Shown: positions 51,314 to 62,838, counted from the stretch's first letter. The stretch: 64,000 nucleotides of DNA from Manduca sexta (GCF_014839805.1 NC_051118.1:7060391-7124390), one strand, 5' to 3'. Notes: generated from the sequence alone by a model not told the origin. Numbers and translations: made by a program.

Positions 51314-52436
51314 CGCACACCACTAAGGGTGTTTATGGAAGGTAGAGATCATGTAATTATAGACAAACCGATGATTTTTACTAGTTACTTTGGTGCATAC
51401 ATCAAGTAAAGACTATTGTTGTATCTTTGGGAAATTATATTATATCAGCTTTTGCCCGCGGCTCCGCCGGCGTGAGTAAGTTTATCATAGAATCCGAAAG
51501 CTAGTTTTATTTCGATACCTAACATTTGCGTAAACATAAGAAATCATTATAGCTTCTCCCCTTAAATACGCTAATATGGCAAAAAAAATCCATTGTTAGC
51601 TTTGTAGATTCATGTAATGGTGTTGAATTTATATTAAAAAATATAAGTATGTTATGTATGTAATATGTTGCCTGCAGCATAGATTTTATGACTATCACGG
51701 AATTGAGGGTCCGAAGGGCTTTTAAGGTATCGTAGAGAAATGGCCACTAAACTTATTAGATTGTAGTTGTAAACAATTGTGGCATTTGAACCTTTAAGAA
51801 ACATTTAAATTGTTTAATAGATGTAACATTGTAAATTAAAAATATTTAATGTTCATTTGGTTATGAAAAATGAATTTTGCGAGTGTACTGTTTGATTCCT
51901 GCGTTTTAATAAGAATGATAAATATCAAACAAAAAAAAATTATGTATGTATTTTGGTTTACTGCCAATTTCAAATAATCCTATCAACTATCTTCGGGTAG
52001 GCAGTAAAAATGAACCAATCAGAACGAAATATATTTGGTATGCTTCCAAATGAATTATTTACGGTCAATATATCGGTAATTGTGTACGGTCTTCGCTATT
52101 CGGACTCGTCTAACACCAGTCAAGTATACTATAATAAAGCTATACATAAAAACCGTCTAAGATCTAACACGTGTATAACGCAATGCCAGAGATATTTAAA
52201 CCAAATCACCTATTTAATGCTTCTAGTTTTTTTTTTAAGATCTCAAATTGGTTTAATTCAATTAATTAATGTTTATTGTTAGTATTAGTGTTAAAACTTA
52301 ATGTAACTATTGTTTTTTTTTTTATAAGCTGTGTAATTGAATGCTGTGTACAGTAGTAAATGGACGCAAGTGTAATTTTTTTTCTGTTGTCTGTATCTGT
52401 ACCGATAAATAAATAAATAAATAAAAAGCTACTCAC

Positions 52437-52573
52437 ATTCCCCTGTGGGTCGATAAGCTGTGCGTATTTGGGTGCCTTCGCCTTGCTGCCGTCCGCGAAC
52501 ACGCCTGCAAGTCGGAGCGGCGTGCCCGGCCGCGCCGCCGACCGCTCGTACTGCGCGCCCACTCTGCCGCTTT
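52437..52573 (-). CDS. CABIT-domain (serrano-like) protein, internal exon
   Basis: Acceptor CTTCTAG|AAAGCGG, donor GGGAAT|GTGAGT. The first two bases complete a codon from exon 52937-53074 and the exon ends in phase 0. It encodes SGRVGAQYERSAARPGTPLR, then LAGVFADGSKAKAPKYAQLI and DPQGN. It is GC-rich unlike its surroundings. The pattern GTPLRL.GVF then KYAQLIDPQGN immediately before VPL.TKGEL fits the central strands of a CABIT domain. Confidence 0.75.
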
Positions 52574-52936
52574 CTAGAAGGAAGTAGATGGTTGTAGAGA
52601 AGTAAGCTGATAATAGGTGTGAAGAAAGAGTATGGTGAATTTGATGGCCTCTGAGAAGTTGATAATCATATATGTAATACAGTAAGGAATGAAAAACGAT
52701 TAAGGAAAATGTGATGCTGATTTGTTCTTTAAGGAACTAAGATTGGATGATAGGGATTTATAATTTCTGTAATTTTCATAAAAACATACTTACTTTCATC
52801 AATAGTCAGGCAAAAACAATTTCAACAAGAGTGATAGGTTTTATTTATGGATTTAATAATTCCTTTGACATAACTTATTTAGCTCTTCACAGAATCATTA
52901 ACAAGGAATTTATTAAACAGCTTATCAATCCCTTAC
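52574..52936 (-). other. Intron of the CABIT gene
   Basis: A 363-bp AT-rich intron, TTCTG|GTAAGG to TTCTAG|AA on the minus strand, phase 1. Confidence 0.7.
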
Positions 52937-53074
52937 CAGAAGCAGGTCGCGCCCTGTACGCGGAGATGGCCCGCGGGGAGACGAGAGCGAATGCGCGTGC
53001 GCGCAACAGAGCCGAGATGGACCCGCGCGGCGAAGCCAGCGCACCGCCGCGGCATCCGCATGCCGAAAACCACC
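52937..53074 (-). CDS. CABIT-domain (serrano-like) protein, most upstream visible exon
   Basis: Acceptor TTTCTTTTCACAG|GGTGG, donor CTTCTG|GTAAGG. The exon is 138 bp and strongly GC-rich. By phase with the next exon it reads WFSACGCRGGALASPRGSIS, then ALLRARAFALVSPRAISAYR and ARPAS. The two leading bases require an earlier exon ending in phase 1, which I could not find up to 64000. Assignment rests on splice signals, phase and composition more than on conserved residues. Confidence 0.6.
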
Positions 53075-53877
53075 CTGTGAAAAGAAACTTTGATATATTT
53101 TCTTTCGAAATATTGTGGAGATGTAAAAATAATATAAAAAAAAAAACATTAAATATGTATGTACAATGAAAAATAACAAAGAAATAATAAGTGCTGACAC
53201 CTTTAGCTAAGAAAAGTTAGGTAGAGGAATAACGAGGGCATCTAGTTTCGCCGAAGTTACGTATATTATTATATTATCGATCTAGCCTGTAGATATATCG
53301 AGAGCAAATTCCAATCTTTGTGTAGCGTAAATTCTGAATTCATCGCAGTCTAAAAATAACGCAAGCAAAAAAATTCAATAAAGCTAATTTCCCAACACAT
53401 TAAAACCTCATCCGTTCAGACTTTTTTAAACGTGTAAATAAAATAATAAAACTACTATTTTTGTAGATTATCGTTATTAATATTATGGCAACATTGATGT
53501 AATACATTTTTTATTCTGTCACCCTTGTAGTCGGTAAAAAGTTATTATAATAATGTCAACACCAGTAGTCTTGTAGGCATCATATTTTTTGCGATAAATA
53601 AAGGTTAATTGCATGGTATTCTGACATTTATAGGTTAGTTGCAGGAATAATCTTTTGTTCTACGGTTTTATGGAATTTATTTACGACTTTCTTACATGTA
53701 AGAATTACCTTTTTATGTTTTTTACGTTTGTTGTGATGGGTTAATTAATTATGAATTGTTTATTTTCCGGTTTGTGCCAGTTCTTTTATAGGATTTAATA
53801 TCCTAGTAAAAATAAAAAAAATATATAAATTTTCTTTTGTAGCCTGCAACTCAAAATTTTGAATCTATGGCATAAAA
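53075..53877. other. No gene seen; probably upstream intron of the CABIT gene
   Basis: AT-rich, no matched repeats. Confidence 0.45.
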
Positions 53878-53977
53878 ATTTGAATTTAGAACAGCTCAAA
53901 CTTACGAACGAAAAGAATAGGAAACGTTGCTCTTATAAAAAATTGAATTTAGAACAACTCAAACTTTCGAACGAGAC
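53878..53977 (+). repeat. Short tandem duplication, 64-bp period
   Basis: TTGAATTTAGAACA(G/A)CTCAA then ACTT(A/T)CGAACGA occurs twice. Confidence 0.75.
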
Positions 53978-54249
53978 ACTGTCCTTCTCAAAGATGGCGC
54001 TCAATAACATTACATATTTTTTAAGCGTAGTGCATAATTACCCAAATGTCTTCACAAAATTCCCATTAAATACCAGTCTGGTCTAGTATTTTAATTAACA
54101 CATTTGTTGGCGGGGTCGCGTGCCGGCCGTTAATGTGTTCAGTCCACCTATCTAAATGTCAGTGCCGATTATGTGGTACACGCAAGCTTTTGTTTTTACA
54201 AAGGATAGTTATGTAAAAGGCTTGGATATTTTTTATACAAGCGCGGCAA

Positions 54250-54445
54250 AACGAGCCCACTGCACTCGAAAATGGTCTGGGGTCCAATATACAAGATGCC
54301 TTATATTGGATCTTATTCTTCAGCAGTCGTCACAAATATGCCGGCTGTTGGAACCGATACACAGGCCGATTCCGGAACGCGACATATTTATGTGGGCAAT
54401 AAGGCGGGTTATAACACTTTGATAAAATATATCCTACCAACAGAA
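54250..54445. repeat. Family C repeat, copy 4 (diverged)
   Basis: CACAAATATGCCGGC, GATTCCGGAACGCGACATAT and AAATATATCCTACCA match the other copies in order. Confidence 0.6.
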
Positions 54446-54997
54446 CAAAATTAGAAATCTCGGAAAGTATTTGTGAATAAATATTAGTAGCACAGTATTT
54501 TAAAACTCTGACAAGACGAACAAATCTCTCACATAGGTAAGCCATGATTTCCAGAGCTTTACGTTCAAGCATTAGTCATAATATTAATTCGAAGTTAGTG
54601 TTGCATCTGATTATAATATCGATTAAAAATGCAAATAAACTCTTAATCTTACTGACCCTGTTTTACATTATCAGATGTAAAAAAGTAACAATATTGTATT
54701 TCATTCATAAAGGATTATATCGAGTATATGTGTATTACAGTATATAAGTGCATAAACAATATGCATTACAACAATATTTGGCAAATACATGAAATGCGCG
54801 CGAGTCACGGCGGCAAAGCTACGCGACGTGGGTGCGCGCAATTGTTTGTATTGTTTTAATGCGTATTGTATGTGCCCACTTATATAGTTTAATAAACGTA
54901 TAGTAACTGAATACCCGGTAATATTAGGTAATTTTTTTTAAAAATATTTTGCTTTCGTCAAACCTTTCAACCGTCGATCCCGCTAATATAAGTTAAA

Positions 54998-55280
54998 ATT
55001 ACACACACACACACACACACACACTCACAACATCACGCATTTATCCCCGAAGGGGTATGCAGAGGCGCAACCAAGGCACCCACTTTTCGCCAAGTGTGTT
55101 CCGTCCTATGATGTGATAGGGGGCGAGCCTATCGCCATATCAGGCACAAATTCCAAACTCCGGGCTGATACTGAGCAGAAAAACCCAAATATAATTTTGC
55201 CCGACCCGGGATTCGAACCCAGGACCTCAGAGCGCTGTCGTACCGCGCATGCAATACAACTACGCCACCGAGGCAATTAA
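54998..55280 (-). repeat. tRNA-derived SINE-H, complete, (GT)n tail
   Basis: Minus strand: head GCCTCGGTGGCGTAGTTGTA, B box GGGTTCGAATCCCGGGTCGG, a body with GATATGGCGATAGGCTCGCC and GGGTGCCTTGGTTGCGCC, and an (AC)n run on the plus strand at the 3' end (55002-55024). A well-formed pol III promoter head followed by a body marks a SINE. Confidence 0.85.
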
Positions 55281-57337
55281 AATTGTTTGAAAAGAATGTC
55301 GCTTAAGTTATTAATCCTTTTAACCGTCGACATTTGAAAGAGTAAATTAACGCGACCTAATTCTCAATCAAATACGAACACAAATGCAGGTCAGTGTGGA
55401 ACGGGTTTTATATTTTGTATCCAAATCTCGTTTTGTTTTTGGGCCAGCGTCCGGCCGACATCTTAACCCATTGATCCTTTTTGGGGAAACTGGTAATTAA
55501 ATATGCCTTTGTTCGATGGGATGACGTATATTTCGTGGTGAGAGGGTTGTTCGTATGGAAATTTAAAATTAATTTATTATCTATTTTGCGAGCTTATAAA
55601 TCAACTTATAAACAGCAACGAAAAAAACAATTGTATGTTTTCTTCTCTGTATCATTTACTGTAGTTTATACCGTAAACTGATTTTGAAAAGAGCAACGCT
55701 AGTTTCTTGCCCGTTCTCCTCTGGTAAGAATTGCTTCCCGAACTGGTGGTAGACTTAATATTGACGGCATCTAAGTAATGTATAACACACTCCATTTACC
55801 ATCAGGTAGAATGGGGCCATACTTCTGTAATACTTTGGTAGCTTAATTTTTTTTTATTGTGAATATTGTATCATTATTTTTTCAATAAAAATACTACTAA
55901 AATTGTTGATTCCCTTCATTTTCTCCTAAAGTACACATAATTTCAATATGCAATCAATACTATTAAATAGTTAATTCAATGGGGACTTTTTTCGTAGTTT
56001 AAAATTTTCAAAAAGACCTATAATTGATTTTTAATCGCATTATTCGTAAATCTTTGGATATTCTCGCAGTCACTCGTGCCCCGAAAATGTATGGATGGAA
56101 TTCTCAAGGCCATTTGCTTAGAGGAAGGTCTTAAGTTAAATAATAAACTAATTAATAAATTGTAGACAATGTTTGATGTAAGACAGAGTTTTTATGGTTC
56201 CCTAGTACAAATTGCAGCTGTGCATGACTAGGATAACAGCAATTTACAACAGTACATGCTTTCAGATGTCCTAATTCCGTATTACACATGTATTAAATGA
56301 ATTCAGAAACAAATTAAAAAAAACTGCTTCACAATTTTCTACCTTCTTTTCATGCACCTACCATGTTAACTCTGCACCACCCTAAGATTGACTGGTAAAT
56401 ACCTATGGCATTCAGTCCGCCTATATACTTTTGTATATGATGTGCTATAAATAAATAAATAAATAATAACTCGACATTGGCTAAATGCATCTCAACTGCG
56501 AAGCCAAAAAGGAAAAAAAATAAATAAAAACTGCAGTCGCTTAGATTGTTTTCTATGAAAAATAAATTACAAGTGCCGGATAGACAGAAAAAGACTTTTT
56601 TTTTCTGGTATCGACTAGGTCTTTGTACCAGGGTAACAGCTAGACACAATAGTGTACGCTGTCAAACGCCATTGGCCAGACACAGCCGGTCGGATATAAC
56701 TAGATCGTTACCCTTAGTGGACGCGAACAAAAAGTTCTGGCTTGCGATCGGGCACTCTCACTGGCACAGACTAGACGCGGACAGAGGTTTTGTCTAATAT
56801 TAATTTGATGTTTTTAGTTGACGACAACGGCCTACATCGTTAGACCTCACTACACACTCAAATATATAAATGGAGACATTAGGCAATAAAATAATAGTCA
56901 ATCCAGTTCAATAATTATATTTGCAGTTTATTTGAGGACCGTTAGTTCATCCATTCAACTGTTCCAGACTTTTTGAAAATAAATTAAACTACTCAGTATT
57001 TGGTTTAAAATATTCCGTTAAAATAAAATAAGGTTATATTTTTTCTCTTCCTAATATTTTAAGTAGTCCCGTCTCAGAGCCTACATAATAATAATGGTAC
57101 CAAACCGTTTAAATAAACAGAAAACAATAAGAATAATGTTTATAAATTGCGCAATAAAAATCAAATGCAATTTATCGTCAAACACTTGCAGACAATGAGA
57201 TTTTTAAACTGTATTGCGACTGCTTACTAATGACATGTAAATAAGAACTTAAGGCTATTAATCTTAGAGTTTATTGTTGAGTCTTCTTTATTGCATCGAC
57301 CTAGTTTTTCGTGAATTTATTTTCAATACAAAAAAAA
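55281..57337. other. No gene seen
   Basis: AT-rich, with open frames of 60-100 codons lacking domains. The (AAAT)n microsatellite near 56448-56466 is the only clear repeat. Confidence 0.45.
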
Positions 57338-57668
57338 AGCGGCTATAGCCTAGTTGGGTGTGGAACGGTCTGCCAATACGAATGTCCGCAGGTTCAAATC
57401 CCAAGGGCACACACCTCTGACTTTTCTAAAAAAAAAAATCATGTGTGTATTCTTTGTGAATTTATCGTTCGCTTTAACGGTGAAGGAAAACATCGTGAGG
57501 AAACCTACACACCTGAGAAGTTCTCTATAAGAAATTCGAAGGTGTGTGAAGTCTACCAATCCGCACTAGACCAGCGTGGTGGACTAAGGCCTAATCCCTC
57601 TCAGTAGTAAAGGAGGCCCGTGCTCAGCAGTGGGCAAGTATATAATACAGGGCTAATATTATTATTTT
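57338..57668 (+). repeat. SINE-A, full length, reference copy
   Basis: Head GCGGCTATAGCCTAGTTGGG, B box GGTTCAAATCCC, A-run linker, body and (ATT)n tail are all intact. I used it as the local reference for the family. Confidence 0.9.
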
Positions 57669-59155
57669 ATTTTTTTTATTTTCAATACAACTGAACGGTG
57701 AGACGAGGTAACTGCTCGCCTGAATATACAGTAGGAACTTCATTTGAACATTATGTAACATTGAATAAAGAGGCTATGCTTTTGAACTGCGGTTGGCATT
57801 CTGACTCATATTGCCAAGTCGCAAGTCAAGTCGAATCGTGCTATCTTATTAGTTAATGTTAGCCATTGGACTACAATATCGTGAAAATTTAAATACCACA
57901 GTGCTGGCAATGTGCTAGCAGTCATTCATTCATTCACCATATTCATTCACTCATCACCACGGAGTCTCACAATATCCTCAATGAAATTAAAAAATATTCT
58001 AATTATAATTAACAATACACATAGATATTAGTTCAGGTGAATAATGTATCGATAAGTCTATCGCTAAGATATGTCATTCTCATGCATTACGTTAGCGTTA
58101 ACGATTGTAAAAAGCCATCTTGGCTACGCGCACTGAATAGATTTCGATAAAACGTACACTGACGAAGCACGTATTGAGAGACGCAATAAGTACGCAGTGG
58201 GATATCTCCAAGAAAAGATTTTCACAAAGACCTTGAACAAAAATTTAAATATTCATTTTCTTTGTAGTCTTTTAAACTCGACATTCAGTTATCAGCGATA
58301 ATTAATACATTTTTAAATTGCATATTCAGTGACAATAAGACGAAAATAAAATTTTATTCAACGTAATGTCAGCTTTGTACGCGTTGCAACTTACAAAGAA
58401 CAGGTTTTGACGACTGTTTATTAATTTGTTGTATAAGGGCTTCCGATAATGATTTTAATCTTGTCGTGTTTTTGGGGTTATGTTATGCGTTCAAATGTAT
58501 ATGTTTTTTTATAACAGAACAATTTTCTAACCTAACCTAACCTATACAGTACCATTCCAAAATAATTTCATTTTTTTTTATTTCATTGTAAATCTATGCA
58601 TTTTAAAGCATTCACCAGCCGCTTGTTTGATGCAGCTGGGTTTTTATAAAAGAAGAACTAGGGTGCTGCCATAATTATCACTATTGAAAATGAATCATAA
58701 TCTCATTTATTGTATCCCTTTTAACCCTAGTTTGACGGACATACAAAAAATTGACTTCAACAATGCGCGTACGAAAAATTAACGCACATATTATTCTTCG
58801 ACATTTTCTAATAGCTGAAATCTCTACTCCGTACCACACTATTCGGGATCGCTCAACGTTTTATGGGTAATTTTTATGGGCGAAACAAAAAACAGGATCG
58901 CTTGGCCCGCCGGTGCATTCGACCTCGCGCCAAGGACGCCCACGTTCCATCGCGAGCAAAAAGTGCTGCGAGCGAAACGAGCGACTTGACTTTGTCCAAA
59001 TGATTGATGGATGACGAAAATTGTTGTGTAATTGCATATTTCATTTTGTAATTTTTTACGCTTACGCTTTTTAAGGCGATGTGGATCACTTATGTATGAT
59101 TTATTGCATTAATCAGTGGTTTTTAACAGTTCCTTAAACGAAGTTTTAGGATACT
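57669..59155. other. No gene seen
   Basis: AT-rich. It contains CTAACCTAACCTAACC (58527-58542), about three units of the insect telomere motif, and a GC-richer patch at 58890-58990. Neither has a supported function. Confidence 0.4.
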
Positions 59156-59476
59156 ATTGACGTATATTCTATAGACACGAACGTCCATATAAACTATTTG
59201 TTCAAAATCTGAACTAAAATGGCAACGAAAACGTGTCTGTTATAACCTATTTATTCACTTGAGCAACAAATAATTTTCCTTCGACTAATATTTTTAATTT
59301 AAATCCAGGTTTACATTTAGACTCGAGTTTTTATATCATGTGCGCCACTCCGTACACAGCCACAAGCTGTCAATATTGACCATACTAAAGTCAGTTTGAA
59401 TGGATTGCAGTTCATTTCAGTTGAACACAGTGAATGTTCGGAACGCTAAATCTAGTACGTAGTACATATATATCGA
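59156..59476 (+). repeat. Unclassified ~320-bp dispersed repeat, copy 2
   Basis: Full-length direct match to 48636-48960. Differences are spread along the length, so this is not a recent segmental duplication. Confidence 0.75.
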
Positions 59477-59505
59477 AGGGCACATTGCTGTCTTCACTTT
59501 CATCA

Positions 59506-59655
59506 AACACGTCATCATCATCAGCGCAGGATATCCACTACTGAACATGGGCCTCCTCCAAAGGTTTCCAAACCTTATTGGAAGCCCGCATCCAACAACC
59601 TCCTGCAACTTTTATGAGGTCATCTGTCCATCTCGTGTATGTCCGACGCTGCGCT
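59506..59655. repeat. Family G repeat, copy 2
   Basis: (CAT)n AGCGCAGGATATCCACTACT, GGGCCTCCTCCAAAGG and ATTGGAAGCCCGCATCC. It abuts the left arm of the long inverted repeat. Confidence 0.55.
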
Positions 59656-59656
59656 T

Positions 59657-60495
59657 GATTCATCAAATACTTACCTCATATAAATTCTAACACAGAAAGA
59701 ATGATTAAAATCTGGTAAGAAATATAAGCCTTTACATTCCATAGAAGAGATAAATGTCAAGAAACAGAAAAGAAGCGCAATACACGCACGTGACGTCATC
59801 GGGTATCGATGCGTGCGAAAGAAAGAGATGAAGCGATAATCCCACTATGCGCCTACTCCTCAGGAACGCTTAGAGTTTTGAAGTATCAAGTTGAAATTTA
59901 TAGCAAATACCTACTCGGGTTCACTACTCTTTCAGATTTGAAATAAAATTAATAAGTCCCGGCGATCAAGATATGTGTTTATTTCGAATATTTTGTGATT
60001 TCACAAACGTATCAAAACTTATAGGGTACTTTCCGTTGACCTAAAGTCTTAAAATTTGGCAAGAAGCATAGTCTTATAGCACATACAAAGGAACAATCCA
60101 AAGTAGGTAAATATGTACTATAATAACAAAAAAACAATAGGGGACCGGCCTATGCTTGATTTTGTACATTATTCTATATGTAATGGTTAATACTACGAAA
60201 AAGAAGCACTCCTGCAAAAACTGCATTAAAATTGGTTAAAAAATGAGCTAGTGATTCATATTTAAAATATTGTAATATGTAGAAGTGGGCGCGATGTGGG
60301 GATATCGCTTCATCTCTTTCTTTCGCACGCGTCGTAATTCCCGATGACGTCACATGTGGGTATTTCGTCTCTTTTCTGTTTCTTGTTAATTACCCCTTCC
60401 ACCGAAATTCAAAGACTTATAACTTGTTGATTTTTTACCGGATTTTATTAATTCCTTCTGTGTTATAATTTATATTATGTAAATATTTGATAATA
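59657..60495. mobile_element. Long inverted repeat (~200-bp arms, ~430-bp centre)
   Basis: Left arm about 59657-59855, right arm about 60284-60495, reverse-complementary along their length with scattered mismatches and small indels. The best-kept block is TGCGTGCGAAAGAAAGAGAT then GAAGCGATA. Each arm has a TGACGTCA palindrome. The centre has no open frame. It is probably a fold-back or long-terminal-repeat-type DNA element. The class is unknown. Confidence 0.75.
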
Positions 60496-60647
60496 TTAAT
60501 GAACAAAAATGAGTCCGGTACCCTATTCGCATTTGTTTAGGTCCTATAGTCTTAAAATTTTAATTTTATTTATTAGATGTGTATCCAAATGTTATTTTCA
60601 ATTATTTAATGTTCGTTGTTTGTAAAACTTTTTCGTCCTTACTTCCC

Positions 60648-60715
60648 GACTAGGTATCGAACCCGAAACCTCCCAACAACCTACAAACATAAACCACACC
60701 GGAGTGAATCAAAAA
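60648..60715 (-). repeat. tRNA-like SINE head fragment
   Basis: Minus strand: CCGGTGTGGTTTATGTTTGT and TTTCGGGTTCGATACCTAGT. B-box-like, with no acceptor pairing. Confidence 0.45.
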
Positions 60716-60891
60716 TCCAGGTCATTAGTCTTTGAACGCTATCTTGTACAATCGGATTCCTACTGTCGGCGCCAGAGCTAGCACTCGGCTGATAACCGCT
60801 ATCAGGGCTGGCAAGGAAATACATTAGCAACATTATCTATAGGATCAAGCATAGATCGAGCGAAGACAGTGGAAACAAGGAGTTGAGATAA

Positions 60892-61264
60892 GGAGCCGTT
60901 CAAGTGTTACGTAACGCAATTTTTTGAAGATTTTTGACGTCTTCCTGTACGCCCCTGACCCCCTCAAAAAGTTATAATAATAATAATATAATAATATCAG
61001 CCCTGTATTATATACTGTCCCACTGCCGGGCACGGGCCTCCTCTACTACTGAGAGGGAAATAGTTATGCAACTCTAAAATTACATTTTGTTTCGCAAAGT
61101 ACCGAAAAAACGCTAAAATACCTTTGTTATTGTTTTAAAATAAAAAATCCAATGTTACGTAACGCGTTGTTCGAATCCCCCCTCCCGCGCTTGTAACGCA
61201 ACGTAACATTTTACATGACCCCCCTCTCCTCCAAATTCCGTTACGTAATACTTGAACAGTCCCT
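60892..61264. mobile_element. Inverted-repeat element (TTACGTAACG ends) with SINE-A inside
   Basis: The left end GCCGTTCAAGTGTTACGTAA then CGCAAT matches the reverse complement of the right end (GACTGTTCAAGTATTACGTA then ACGGAAT). C-rich runs lie near both ends. A truncated SINE-A at 60981-61058 interrupts it. It is non-coding and the class is uncertain. Confidence 0.65.
60981..61058 (-). repeat. SINE-A 3' fragment nested in another element
   Basis: ATCAGCCCTGTATTATATAC, CCACTGCCGGGCACGGGCCT and ACTGAGAGGG are a short 5'-truncated minus-strand copy, among the least diverged here, so it is probably a young insertion. Confidence 0.8.
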
Positions 61265-61329
61265 ACTGTGTTGAGTCTAGTCATATTATTTGAAAGGCAG
61301 TAGCCAACTTGCCTCTTTACTGTCATTAA

Positions 61330-61497
61330 CCCATTTACCAGCGGAATGTTTTCTGGCAAACATGACAGTTACATGACATTACGTGTGTCACGGGAATATA
61401 ACCTTATTATTTACTACATAATAAGATTCTTTTTCCGTGACACGCGTAATGTCATGTAACTGTCATGTTTGCCGGCAAACATTCCGATGCTAAATGC
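61330..61497. mobile_element. Fold-back MITE, ~80-bp arms, 7-bp loop
   Basis: Left arm 61330-61410, loop TTACTAC, right arm 61418-61497. The central CATGACAGTTACATGACATT is perfect in both arms. The left flank is TTAA (61326-61329) followed by CCCATTTACC, like piggyBac-type ends. The right flank is CTAA, so the TTAA duplication is decayed or the assignment is wrong. Confidence 0.8.
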
Positions 61498-62278
61498 TAA
61501 TAGAAAACAGAAAAATTTAGGGGAATGAAATATCGTATCGATAAGTCTATCGCTAGGAAATGTTACTCTCATACACAAAGTTAACGTTAACGATTGTAGA
61601 TAGCTGTAGTTCTGCCGCAGCTAAGGTTCTTTAATTTAAAAATATAGGAAGCCGAACGGCCTCATAAATTGTATTTTTTTTTAAATGATTAAGGCATTAT
61701 TGAATTTTGTAATAATATTTTAATTTCCTTGGTCCTGCGACGTAATTTTATGAAAATACGTGTCAACCTGAATTCGATACAATTATGATAAGATGCTGAT
61801 GTAATTGTTCCGGATTGAGGTAATAATAATGTTCCCGTGATAGAAATATTTCTCAAAGCCACTAACTCTTAATTATCCAAATAGGACAGAATATACTTCA
61901 AACCTACAAACAGAAATTATCCAACTTGGAACAAACTAGACCTCAAGCCTACAGAATAATAAATTCATACACAACCAGGCTGATGTTATCATAATATTTT
62001 ATAGTCCACTGAAAAAAGGTTCCTATACAACCTACATGGTCTAGACATATTGTCCAAAAACGCAGATCTTGCGATCTACGAAAGCCGTTGACCCCAGAAT
62101 CGGACATGGCGGATGTTCTACCGAATCTCACTTGTGATTCCACTCAGTTATTTTGTTTTCTGCGGCTTGATTTATTGTTAATTGTTTGCATTTACGGTAA
62201 AACAATGTGGAAGTTTAAATCAACTTGGTATTTATAGTCAGTTTGTCTGTTACATTTATAGTGTTAGATATCTAATGT
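61498..62278. other. No gene seen
   Basis: AT-rich spacer ending at a (TA)n microsatellite (62280-62301). Confidence 0.45.
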
Positions 62279-62301
62279 GTATATATATATATATATATAT
62301 A

Positions 62302-62580
62302 CGGGCACAATGATGTGACCCCACTACTGATGGTATGTGGGGATTGACGAGAGATGATTACACCTCGGTAGTCGACACAATTATGCCGGCCTATTGGAAC
62401 TGAATATACACAGGCTGTGGTAAGCGTAGTGGGGTCCAATAGACTGTCGACTAACCAGAGATGATTACTCCTCGGTAGTCGACACAATTATGCCGGCCTA
62501 TTGCAACAGGATATATACAGGCTGATCTCGGAACGCGACACTTACGTGGGTCACTATGGCGGGTTTATTGCTAATATTAT
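62302..62580. repeat. Family C repeat, copy 5, internally duplicated
   Basis: The segment GAGATGATTAC(A/T)CCTCGG then TAGTCGACACAATTATGCCG and GCCTATTG occurs twice (62346 and 62457) before the single TCTCGGAACGCGACACTTAC end. This is a partial tandem duplication within the repeat. Confidence 0.7.
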
Positions 62581-62584
62581 AAAT

Positions 62585-62838
62585 GCTAAATTTCGTCAAA
62601 ATGGTTGTATGTTAGAAGTAAACTGAATGGATTTGGATGAAATTTGGCAAACGGATAAATCATGTCCTCCTCCATGATTAAAACATAGACTTTTATTCCA
62701 GAAATTTGCTCTCATATAATGTTTTAATCATATTTTAAATGGAATGCTTTAATGTCTTACAGGTGCTAATAATCTCTATAGTGTTTTTACTTTTGTAGTA
62801 AGCTTTTAATGCGAGCGAAGCCGCGAGCAACACCTAGT
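62585..62838 (+). repeat. Helitron-like fragment with CTAG end
   Basis: It starts ATTATAAATGCTAAATTTCG, contains GGATGAAATTTGGCAAACGG, and ends GCGAGCGAAGCCGCGAGCAA then CACCTAG before T. The hairpin plus CTAG|T is the usual lepidopteran Helitron 3' end. Confidence 0.5.

Larger units (their letters stand above)
29918..52436 (-). other. Large intron of the CABIT gene (about 22.5 kb)
   Basis: It is bounded by AAT|GTGAGT and TTTCCAG|GAG on the minus strand. It contains the single-exon nucleoredoxin-like gene at 33611-34204 on the same strand and many repeats, listed separately. The remaining stretches (30437-33610, 34606-34914, 36726-37927, 40337-40857, 44191-45402, 46246-47502, 49521-50427, 51314-52436) are AT-rich and show no supported gene. 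Open frames of 60-120 codons in them lack domains or splice context. Confidence 0.65.

Noticed and set aside
58527..58544. Interstitial telomere repeat (CCTAA)n
   Set aside because: Only about three units, too short to separate from chance in AT-rich DNA, and no telomere-associated retroelement nearby.
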